Assembly (NCBI RefSeq): GCF_026151205.1
Contig: NC_087073.1
Span: 1,942,501-2,006,500 of the forward strand
Source of the DNA: Bolinopsis microptera
Taxonomy: Eukaryota; Ctenophora; Tentaculata; Lobata; Bolinopsidae
DNA length: 64,000 nucleotides
Reading direction: 5' to 3'
The stretch's first letter is position 1. Each line of letters opens with the position of its first letter. The position numbers were made by a program, and so were the translations under genes. This document shows positions 35,039-44,120 of this stretch, piece by piece. A model generated the notes under the pieces. That model saw only the letters and a program-made list of their open reading frames with translations, had not been told where the DNA came from and ran no database searches.

Positions 35039-35449
35039 AGCGAAGGGTATAGTTAATAGTAGGTCCGGACTTCGAAAATCGAAAAAATATATTCGGCTTA
35101 TAATCTAGCATGAATCGTAAACAAAAATAGTTTCCAGAAAAAACTTTGAAAAGCTAAAGATTTGACTTAAAAATGTTGTTCCGAGTCATCCTCGATACGT
35201 AACTCTGAAGACAGAGCTCCCGCTTCCAAACTCGCACTGCAAAGTAGTTAAGGGGAGGCCTGCCTTTAAGGATCGCATTACAAAACGGAACCCTCCAGTC
35301 CAAAATCGTATATTGAAGGGTAAGTCCGGATAGAAGACATGAACATTTTTAAATCTCGGACATATTTTTACAGGATTGTTTTCAGTTTGAAAAGACAAAA
35401 CGTTAAGTACCAAAATTATGATACTTAATAAACAAATTATTTTACAATT
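35039..35449. other. Gene-free stretch
   Basis: No repeat ends or protein-like ORF recognised. Confidence 0.4.
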
Positions 35450-35895
35450 TTTACAAAATTTATACAAGGGGGACCCTTGTTTTGTGTTTGAGCTGGAAAA
35501 TTGTTGAAGGTCGAAATATTGCTCTATCCAGAGCCCTTGCGCTTGCAGTAGCGCGCGCCCGCCTCACGGCGGTAAAAAGGGCTCTAGCCATGAACCCACC
35601 CAACGATTTCGGCACCACTGTACAGTGGTGCCAAAATTACCCGCAATTTTGTCCTCATATCATGTTTCTTGACTTGTGAAACAAGCGCGCCCGCAGTGGC
35701 GCGAAAGCACATGGTTAGGTGAAGTCGAAATACGATAAAGGGAAAAAATTGTCTTTTTGGTGTTCGAAATGATATTTAGATTCTAAATGAATATTGTAAT
35801 TAATATGTTTAAGGTCGAAATTTTGTTGTAGGTTTACAACCTACCAGGACGCGCGCCGAGTTGGACTCGTCGACGGTTCCAATATATGGAACAAA
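35450..35895. repeat. Hairpin-rich, CG-rich repeat block
   Basis: Successive perfect hairpins: ACAAGGG-GGA-CCCTTGT near 35464, a 22-bp palindrome with arm GGCACCACTG near 35613, GTAGGTT-TAC-AACCTAC near 35828 and GTTCC-AATATAT-GGAAC near 35876. CGCGCGCCC-type runs lie between them. Likely relics of the same type of short hairpin elements as families A and D. Confidence 0.55.
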
Positions 35896-35977
35896 TATTT
35901 TACGAGTACCACCCGTTAAAAATTTTGTAAAAAATTGGGTTTTTTTAAATTTAAAGTTTGAAGGTTGTCTATCATCT

Positions 35978-36372
35978 TTGTATCACGTTGTGACACCCAC
36001 GGTCGTTTCACACCCTTTATCGTCCTGACGATATAGGGGGAGCCGCGCACTTCGTGCGCGGCGCACAGGAGGGGCTAAGTGCAAAGAAACTGCTGCTCAC
36101 TGCTGCTCACTGCTGCTCACTGCTGCTCACTGCTGCTCACTGCTGCTCACTGCTGCTCACTGCTGCTCACTGCTGCTCACTGCTACTAACTGCTGCTCAC
36201 TGCTGCTATGGGCGCGCGCGCGACAGCAGCAGTGAGTAGCAGTGAGCAGCAGTGAGCAGCAGTGAGCAGCAGTTAGTAGCAGTGAGCAGCAGTGAGCAGC
36301 AGTGAGCAGCAGTGAGCAGCAGTTTCTTTGCACTTAGCCCCTCCTGTGGGCGGGTCATACAACGTATGACAA
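35978..36372 (+). mobile_element. Family A MITE, second copy, split by a fold-back element
   Basis: Same ends as 13913-14016 (TTGTATCACGTTG ... CAACGTATGACAA) and flanked by TATCATCT at 35970-35977 and 36373-36380, an 8-bp target-site duplication. It is interrupted at 36064-36348 by a family B element. Outside the insert it matches the first copy with a few changes, including some in the first hairpin. Confidence 0.92.
36064..36348. mobile_element. Family B fold-back element inside a family A MITE; 4-bp target-site duplication
   Basis: Terminal inverted repeat CACAGGAGGGGCTAAGTGCA continues into AAGAAAC and then a 10-bp unit CTGCTGCTCA repeated about 12 times. A CG-rich centre is followed by the inverted array and end. 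The flanks GGCG at 36060-36063 and 36349-36352 and the uninterrupted family A copy at 13913 give the exact insertion. The translated LLLTAAHCCS repeat is an artefact. Confidence 0.93.
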
Positions 36373-36403
36373 TATCATCTATGGTATAAAATGGCAAATA
36401 ATA

Positions 36404-36507
36404 TTGACCATTGTTAATGGTCTGGCCCGGCGTGCGCTACTCCGTAACACTTTCGAGAAGAAAGCGGCGCGCGCTTCGAAGAAATTTAGACGAGTAACAT
36501 CCGTCAA
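36404..36507 (-). mobile_element. Family D hairpin MITE, second copy
   Basis: Inverted relative to 13589-13695. Begins TTGACCATTGTTAATGGTC and ends GAGTAACATCCGTCAA, and lies 31 bp after the family A copy. No target-site duplication is evident, so the flanks have decayed. Confidence 0.75.
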
Positions 36508-36509
36508 CA

Positions 36510-36600
36510 TAAAATGGAAACTTTTTTATGGAGAAAATGGAAAAACCCTCGAGTAATTCCCCATTTATGCCATTTTATGCCATTGCATTGGCCCCCGGAC
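36510..36600. repeat. Dispersed repeat related to 30190-30290
   Basis: ATAAAATGGAAACTTTTTTA and CATTTATGCCATTTTATGCC match the earlier copy and are partly self-inverse. Confidence 0.7.
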
Positions 36601-37032
36601 CAAGCCACGATATCATGTGTAGAATTACTGGGCGGCGTTGAGCCTGTCATTCCGCCGAATCTTTATTCTGGCTGAGCGAATTTCAATCTCCATCGCCCTG
36701 AAAAAAAGTGCAAATGCTCATTGGATGTTAGAGCGCACGTGACTCGTATAGTATTCACGTGATCGTTCAGAACCAATTACAGCCGCGCAAAAGATCACGT
36801 GCACGCCAACTTACCAACTACCATGCAATAAGGAAGAAGTGACGTATGCGCTACAAAATGCAAAAGCCGTGCGCTGAGTTAGATTGTAAGATCTGACTAT
36901 TTGATTGTAAAATCGCATAAACGCGCCTATTTGTGCGTTTTAAAGGGTTCAACCACGTTAGGCTATGTTTATAAACATAATAGCCTGGGGTCCCCAGGTA
37001 AGTGTAGAAACGTAATATTCATATATCTATAC

Positions 37033-37385
37033 GGCCAGGTAGCGCAGTTGGTTAGAACGCCTGTCTTACAATCGTTAGGTTGCGAGTTCGAAACCCACTG
37101 ACTGCCTGGTCGTGGGGTGAGCGTCGTCGACGTTCAGCTAAGGATCATGAGTGGTCTATGCAGCCCCCCGGTCTACTCAGCCGAATACTCGAGAAATCGG
37201 GTGTGAGGGTTAAATGAGGAGCTGCACATTGCAGCAAAGTCTCGGACGAAGAAAGTATGGTACACACTACCTTAACCGTCACTGGCCAAAAAGATCCTTC
37301 GGCTTCCTGTAATTGGCTGGTTGCACTTGTGTAACATTGTGGCTGTTGGAATACACCGAAGTAAAATAAGTGTCTAGATAAAAAT
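37033..37385 (+). mobile_element. tRNA-derived SINE, copy 2 (best head)
   Basis: The head starts GGCCAGGTAGCGCAGTTGGT (A box) with B box GGTTGCGAGTTCGAAAC. The acceptor arms GGCCAGG/CCTGGTC pair almost perfectly, but the anticodon arm has a bulge and the T stem is broken. A body of about 270 bp shared with 29643-29995 and 39855-40100 follows, ending in an A-rich tail. It is a Pol III-type SINE, not a functional tRNA gene. Confidence 0.88.
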
Positions 37386-37443
37386 AAAAAAAATAATCTA
37401 CAGGAAATAGCAGGAACAAGCAAAAAAGTTGCCGGCAAGAAAA

Positions 37444-37930
37444 CACAGGAGGGGCTAAGTGCAAAGAAACTGCTGCTCACTGCTGCTAACTGCTGCTCAC
37501 TGCTGCTCACTGCTACTTACTGCTGCTCACTGCTGCTCACTGCTGCTCACTGCTAGCTGCTCACTGCACTACTAGCTAACTGCTGCTAACTGCTGCTGTC
37601 GCGCGCGCCCATAGCAGCAGTGAGCAGCAGTGAGCAGCAGTTAGTAGCAGTGAGCAGCAGTGAGCAGCAGTTAGTAGCAGTGAGTAGCAGTTGCGCGCGG
37701 CGTGCGTTGCCCAATAAAGACACGCATATAACTGCTGCTCACTGCTGCTCACTGCTGCTCACTGCTACTAACTGCTGCTCACTGCTGCTGTCAGTGAGCA
37801 GCAGTGAGCAGCAGTGAGCAGCAGTGAGCAGCAGTGAGCAGCAGTTAGTAGCAGTGAGCAGCAGTGAGCAGCAGTGAGCAGCAGTGAGCAGCAGTGAGCA
37901 GCAGTTTCTTTGCACTTAGCCCCGCCTGTG
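37444..37930. mobile_element. Family B fold-back element, second copy; 4-bp target-site duplication
   Basis: Same ends as the 36064-36348 copy (CACAGGAGGGGC ... GCCCCGCCTGTG), flanked by AAAA at 37440-37443 and 37931-37934. The interior is longer, with two inverted CTGCTGCTCA arrays around CG-rich centres. The main centre is in reverse orientation relative to the first copy. Confidence 0.92.
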
Positions 37931-37934
37931 AAAA

Positions 37935-38490
37935 GTAGCCATACATTTTTGTATGGACATCGGTCTCCATCACGATACAAAATTAGGATTGTAGAATTTA
38001 TTGCATAACTTTTAGTAGCGGTGTGGTGCATTAATAAAGTGACAGCCTACTGATTTAGAGTTGTTTTTAAGTAAGCATTATGGCCGGTATATTTTTGGAT
38101 TTAAAGGCTACCATAATATGCCAAATATAAAATTGGTTCTTTTAATCATTTGTTTATTATTTAGACACGGAATATCTTCCATAATATTATAGTATTAACT
38201 TTGCTATAATATTAAAACTGTTTAGTTGAGTTAAGGTAACTTAGATTGCTAAAAAGGCAATACTCTTACAGCAACGTTGCCAATTGGATTCTAACCAAAA
38301 TAAGTTTCCTTTGTCTGAGATCAATATAATTATGTATCAGAGGTTGCTGTAACTGCAGAGCAAGCGCCCGGTACAAGCTAGGTACAAGAACTAAAATGAA
38401 AGAAAATTTCAAAGTAAAGTAAAATTTATGATATCACATCATCACACATGTCTCCAAATATCATCACACTGAGCTATGTGAAAAAAGAAG
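37935..38490. other. Gene-free stretch
   Basis: AT-rich, no gene or repeat recognised. Confidence 0.4.
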
Positions 38491-38491
38491 A

Positions 38492-38999
38492 CTATTCCGG
38501 AGAGTCGTACACAATAATAATGGTGAATTTGCAGTCGTCTTGCGGAAAAATTGTCACGGCTTGGAAGTCAAGGCAACCTGTTTTTAACCTTTCCACTTTT
38601 CCTGAGAGTGAGCAGTGAATTCCGATACAGATTCCTCCTGAGCGAGAGTCCTTTCTTGTGCTATTGAAGGATTCATATAATAGTTTGGTAGGAAAAATTC
38701 TCGCTTCGTTTCCTGGTGAAAAAATATTGAACTCTGCAGCAACACATTTTGGTCCCTCCTTACTTGTCATAGAGTCGTGGAAATGCGGCTGCCGTACTTT
38801 AGCCTTGAATCTGTTCTCAAGTTCGAAATGAAGGTTGATATAATAGACAATCATTGACGATTTGGATCGTCTCGTTAAGGTATGGGTAGCCAGGGAAAGG
38901 GACCCAGGTCAATATCATTAAAAATATGTCGTATATAATTATATCTGGGTGAAATATTTCATGGTTTTTATCACCCAATGGGATATTTTTGGGCCCCAC
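38492..38999 (-). mobile_element. LINE endonuclease fragment
   Basis: Two overlapping minus-strand frames (38999-38817 and 38854-38492) read like an APE-type endonuclease: FNIFSPGNEARIF, RSGGICIGIHCSL and TIIIVYDSPE. A frameshift separates them. The assignment rests on the general endonuclease pattern only. Confidence 0.5.
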
Positions 39000-39573
39000 A
39001 ATGATCCAAAGTGACAGAGCCCGATCCAGGGGGGCAAAGCCTGCTACAGGCGAGTCCTAGTAAAATTTGTTGAAAAATTCTTAACTATTTTGATATAATT
39101 CTTCAAACACAAGGATATTTTTTATATGATATCCCCGTCAGATATGTCAAATATTCGTTCATCTGATCAAATATGCGGGAGCGTTTTTCATGTCATGTTT
39201 TGCCTGTTTTGACAGGTAAAAATATTCGCAAACTTTCTAAGATATTTGTAAATCATGACAAAATGTCATGATTTCGGATGTCATGATTCCGGATGTCATG
39301 ATTTCGGATGTAATGATTTCGGATGTCATGAAAATATCAAAATATTGCGCAAAATTTTTGAAATGAAATGAGGTATTTATATCCCGCTCATATGATTAAC
39401 CAACAACACAAGGAAGGTGGTTAACCATGTCAGAGCGGCTGACTGTGAGTGATGTGAGCAAATGTGTAAAAATGAACAAGAGTATAATTTTAAGAAATTT
39501 TTTCGAAAACAATTTAAAAAAAAAGCAATAGCGAACAGAACGCACACTCCTTTGCATTTACCCCGTCAACCTA
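39000..39573. other. Gene-free stretch with a short tandem tract
   Basis: GGATGTCATGATTTC-type units repeat four times at about 39275-39335. Nothing else recognised. Confidence 0.5.
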
Positions 39574-39690
39574 TATCTAATCCATTCAAAGAGTGACAAC
39601 CATTCTACACATTGAATTAGGATTCCTTTGTTTACTCTGTAATAAATGGCATAAAATTGAAATTTTTGTTTAACTAAAATTTTAGTTTAA
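39574..39690 (+). repeat. Dispersed repeat, second copy of 12069-12200
   Basis: Matches 12069-12200 without the 28-base internal difference. Confidence 0.8.
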
Positions 39691-39854
39691 CTGTCTCACA
39701 TATCTCTATTTCTTCTTAACTTATTGCTTCATGGCGGTGGCAAAACAGTTACCTCCTCCTTTTCTTCCTCAACCTCTGAGTACATATTGTAGATCTTTGA
39801 TCTACCATCTTTGATCTCGCTTTATAGTAAGATAGTAAGATTTGGACATTCCAA

Positions 39855-40100
39855 CAGCCATATTTGTAACGTGTAACCAGCCAATTCAATTATACATTAG
39901 GCCAGCGACAATTAAGGTAGTGCATACCATGCTTTCTTCGCCCGAGGCTTCGTTGCAATGCGCAGCTCCTCAAATAAACCTCACACCTGATTTCTCTAGC
40001 ATTCGGCTGAGTGGACCGGGGGGCTGCATAGACCACTCAGGATCCTTAGCTGAGCATCAACAACGGCTCAGCAGAGAATCAAACCTGGTACCTTGAGAAA
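39855..40100 (-). mobile_element. tRNA-derived SINE, copy 3, diverged
   Basis: The body matches the other two SINEs (TTTCTCTAGCATTCGGCTGA, GGGGGGCTGCATAGACCACT). The tRNA-like head is largely lost. Confidence 0.75.
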
Positions 40101-40407
40101 TGCTTGAGAAATTTCGACGAGCAGATAGATTTACCGACTTTAATTAAATTAAAATTTTATCATAATATAGTATTACCATCAATTCTGAATGCCAAATTTT
40201 TGATTTTTTTACTAGAATCACTGTAAGAAGAGAAACCAAAATAGATAGTTATTAAACAAAAAACATCTATTAGTACATAATTTTTTTGTAAATCTAAACT
40301 TAATTATAGTTGAATATTCCCTAATACAATGATTTGAAAAGTCCATGACGCAAGCATTTTTTTCATGACAATCACTTCATAATCAATGTCGAATCACTGT
40401 TTCAGAA

Positions 40408-41724
40408 TTAAAAGTCCCACTGTCTACGCAGTCTCCCCAAAAACATCTTCAAATCAAGTCCTCCAAACTCAATTTCCAATCCATTATCGGCGGTAGGGAT
40501 CTCTTCTTCGGTAGGCTCTTCACTGGTGAAAGGTGGAGGAGATGTATCAAACCAATCAGATGTAACTTCAGTGATGGGCTTTGTGGGATGCTCCGTGGTA
40601 TAGTAACTGGACGAGAAATCAGTTGTAGCGTCACCATTCTCCTCACAGTATAGATACAAGTCGTTGTAGTGCTGTCCATTCTTTTCAGTTTCATATGTAC
40701 AGTGGGATATATCTGTTGCATTATCTGGACATGTTACTCCCTTTATCAAAGTGTTGATCCCACCTCCAATCTGATAGAGTTCTTCGGGGAAATGTAAGTA
40801 TTCAACATTTGTCGTCATGTGTTGCATTTTCTTGTATCCACGACTCTCACATATCAAATCAGCCACCTTGGAGTTGGTTCCAGAGTGGCCCACTGTTCCT
40901 ATATCTACTAGTTCCCCCGTCTCTTTTTTGATTAGAGCTGCAATTACCAAGCCCTCTGGTCCATTATGTATTTTGTTGATATCTTTCTCTTGACGAATCA
41001 TGTAGAAGACAAGCCTCAACTCTCCTTCCCTCGTCCTAAAGTAAACCAATCTCCAATTACTTCTTATTCCAGCATCGTTTCCAGCAATGACTTGAGCTGT
41101 GACTTAAGAATCAGTGGGTAGGTCCAAAATCGTGTAATAGTTATAAGAAGTTTTAATCTCTGTCCAGATTCTAGACCCACCTATGTCATATACCCATGCG
41201 ACTTTGTAGAAAGTGGCTCCCGCGACAGTACCCCAAGTCAGGGTGGCGTTGGTGAATCCTGGGAGAGCATTCAAATTGTTAACCATAGCGGTGGGGGGTT
41301 CAAGGATATCGAGAGTGATTTGATTAGAATTTCCTTTACGAGATACCATACAAGCAAAAATTCTTGCATCTATTGCCGTGACGTTCTTAATGACGAGGGA
41401 AGCAAGTCCAATATCGTCATCACTGCTGAAATAAACTCTTTGTTCTGGATCTTCCAGGCTCACAATCTCTCCGCACATTGGATCAAAATAAAGGGATTCC
41501 CAAGTTTCTCCGACTACCATGTCGCCATACGCACGATTTCCAGCTTCCCATGAGCATGAAATGGTCACTGCCTGCTTCCAAATAATGGGTCCACCATCCA
41601 TTGATGGGACAACAGAAAGTTGAATTTCACCAGTGTTACCCAACTTTTCGTTGTCATCACTTATAACTATTACATTGCATAGTGTTTGCAATACCGCTAC
41701 AGTGATGCAAAGTCTTCGTAGCAT
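40408..41724 (-). CDS. Secreted Ig + FN3 + SRCR-like protein, in-frame stop in the FN3 domain
   Basis: One minus-strand frame from ATG 41724 to 40408, 438 codons, broken only by TAA at 41104-41106. A signal peptide is followed by an Ig-like domain (TISCSWEAG ... RIFACMVSR, about residues 25-145) and an FN3 domain (about 146-230). An SRCR-like module (ADLICESRGY, GVTCPDNATDISHC, YLYCEE) precedes a Thr/Pro/Glu-rich tail. The stop falls where FN3 domains have their conserved tyrosine, followed by VTAQVIAGNDAG, so one base change from TAC or TAT explains it. An upstream acceptor (TGTTTTAG at 41733) and a GTGAGT donor at about 42129 indicate a 5' UTR intron, so this is not a simple retrocopy. Probably a cell-surface or secreted adhesion/immune-type protein, now possibly truncated to Ig plus partial FN3. 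Confidence 0.75.
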
Positions 41725-42129
41725 ATCAGCTGCTAAAACAGTGAAATATTACTAAGTGTGCAGTGATTGGTATCACGTATCTTTAAAAGTAAGATTTAAT
41801 ATACTTTAAAGCCAATGACTACTGACTAGCAAGAGAACTTTGTCTATTTTATAAATATCCTATAATCCTACGGCTACAGTGAAGATACGTAATTAAGGCT
41901 TACGTTCAAATACTTATAAGATGTATAGATGTTCTTGTTACTGAGTAACTCTTGAACTTTGTATTTGTACAAAGTTTATAAAAGATTGTCAACATTGATC
42001 TTAAATTTACTTGGGCAATAAACGAGAGCACGAAGAGACATTACAAATTTAAAACCAAACTTCATAACATCAGCACAGATAATAACTGCACTTTCAGAGC
42101 TTTGAATTTATAATAAACAAGAGACTCAC

Positions 42130-42180
42130 CCAATCGTTAGTTGTGAGGTGTTGTAGTCTGGAAAATTTTCATTGGAGCTT
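42130..42180 (-). other. Probable 5' UTR exon of the Ig-FN3-SRCR-like gene
   Basis: On the minus strand CTAACGATTGG is followed by the strong donor GTGAGTCTC. It would splice to the acceptor at 41733, eight bases before the ATG. The transcription start is unknown. Confidence 0.5.
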
Positions 42181-42206
42181 TGGAAGCAGCTGCTGTGGGA
42201 AAGTGG

Positions 42207-42640
42207 GCACAACAGTATGACCAACACGTGCTTTAACTTTGGGCAATGCTTCATCGACTCTTGTGCTTTTATTCTACATGATCTAATGGAAGATTTATTA
42301 TTTTTAAATAGATGGTGAGGTGCTCCGTTTTCAATTGATAGTTCGAGATGTTTATTGGTTGAGTGATTGTTTTGTTCCTGGCACGTGTTTTTTCAAAGAA
42401 ATTTGAAGGTCCTCTCCATCTCTGTTTTGTCTCCAGCTGTTAGCGCTTTTTTTGAGCTGCTCAACGGTTGTCCACAGCAATGCCCTTTTCAACCATCTGC
42501 TGTATAATTTAGAGGTTTTTAAGTGAAATAGAAATAGAATTAGAATGGAACTAGAAAACACGTGAGTGCTGTGGTCTTATAGTCTTGGTGCAGGGTAAAC
42601 GCCAAACGGACCTTATAATCACATTGTGGTGCTTCATAAT
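42207..42640 (+). repeat. Segmental duplication, paired with 43388-43810
   Basis: AACAGTATGACCAACACGTG, GATCTAATGGAAGATTTATT and TTGTCCACAGCAATGCCCTT occur in the same order in both blocks. The short ORFs inside are byproducts. Confidence 0.9.
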
Positions 42641-42894
42641 GACTGAATTCTCCTTGAGAAAGAATTGAAAATGTGTTTAAAATTAAGTGATACGGATAAT
42701 GAGATGTGGTGAGAAGCAATAGTTATACTAAACTTAGATTAATGTAGGAGAGGACTGAAGGTGGACTATGTTGACCGTCGAACGGAAAACGAGAAAAACT
42801 ACTTAAATAATATGATATATTTCAAACAATAAAAGTGGAGGAGATATGCTACATAGTGCATAATTAGATGTCCCACAGTTTGATCAAAATATTG

Positions 42895-43048
42895 GGTATA
42901 TCCATCAAATGAGAGCTTCTAGAAGATGAAATTGTTCCCGTGACAGATTCGTTAACATAGTTTTTGAAAGTGCCCTACATAATTAGTACATGATTAGTAC
43001 ATAATTAGTACATAATTAGTACATAATTAGTACATAATTAGTACATAA
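42895..43048. repeat. Inverted dispersed repeat followed by an 11-bp microsatellite
   Basis: 42895-42976 is the inverse of about 2262-2345. It is followed by (TACATAATTAG)n, about 6 copies. The same 11-mer tract occurs in the first TBC intron at 47418-47474. Confidence 0.85.
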
Positions 43049-43109
43049 TAAGTTAAGTCTCCTCGAGGTATCTGGTGATTAAGAGAGATCACGTGTTCAG
43101 AGAGTAGTA

Positions 43110-43356
43110 GAGACGTGGTACCAAGCTACTTTCTAAGTCAAATAAGATTTTAAGTACTTTGGGTGACAGTGCAGCTACAGCAAGTGAAGTAAGATCGACC
43201 ACCGTGGTATCCAGATGTAACACCATACCTGACATTTACCATGATCTGGATTTTAACTTATCATTTGAGGAGCTTCTAGAGAGTATATCTGTTTCAGAGG
43301 ATGTTACAAGTATGATGATGGCAATATATAAGCTGTGTGGACATCTCGGGCAGTAA
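43110..43356 (+). CDS. Possible orphan coding exon
   Basis: Open for about 80 codons ending TAA with protein-like composition (DIYHDLDFNLSFEELLESIS, SVSEDVTSMMMAIYKLCGHL). It may be a terminal exon, a decayed exon or chance; no matching partner exon was found. Confidence 0.25.
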
Positions 43357-43387
43357 TGAGCATGAGCTAGAGTCCTCTGATTTTTAC

Positions 43388-43810
43388 AACAGTATGACCA
43401 ACACGTGCTGTGACTTAGGAAATGCTTCATAGACTCTTGTGCTTTTATCGTACATGATCTAATGGAAGATTTATTATTTTTAACTAGTTGGTGAGGTGCT
43501 CCGTTTTCAATTAATAGTTCGAGATGTTTATTGGTTGAGTGATTGTTTTGTTCCCACGTGTTTTTTTCAAAGAAATTTGATGGTCCTCTCCCTCTCTCTT
43601 TTGTCTCCATGTGTTCGCGCTTTTGTTGAGCTGCTCAACGGTTGTCCACAGCAATGCCCTTTTCAACCATCTGCTGTATTATAATAGAGGCGTTGTAAGT
43701 GAAATAGAATGGAAATAGAAAATGGTTCAACATACAAGTGATGAGGTCGAATAGTCTTGGTGTACGGTAAACGGACTTTATAACCACAGTGTGGTGCTTC
43801 ATAAAGAAGT
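43388..43810 (+). repeat. Segmental duplication, second copy of 42207-42640
   Basis: Direct copy with scattered changes, about 1.18 kb downstream of the first. Confidence 0.9.
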
Positions 43811-44120
43811 TATAATATGTAATATCTATATTATATAATATATAATATATAATATATTATATATAATATATAACGACGCCACCCACAATTATAATATATA
43901 ACATGTTTTAAAACAAATCCCCCTCCAGGTATAATATCTTTGTTTTAATCCAGCAATAAAGGTTTTATGAAGGCTCATACATGTTCTATAGTATTTTAAA
44001 TTGAAAATTTAAGTTCTCTTGATAACTACCCACATCCAGGAAACTATTGTTTGTTTAAGGTATGATTATGAGAGTATAGTTTTCGATGTTACATTATTTT
44101 CCAACCTCAGAGTTATTACA

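Noticed and set aside
37033-37112. Functional tRNA gene
   Set aside because: Bulged anticodon arm and broken T stem, and it continues into a SINE body shared with two other loci.
36054-38031. ORFs reading LLLTAAHCCS repeats
   Set aside because: Artefact of the 10-bp unit in family B fold-back elements; both strands and several copies give the same text.
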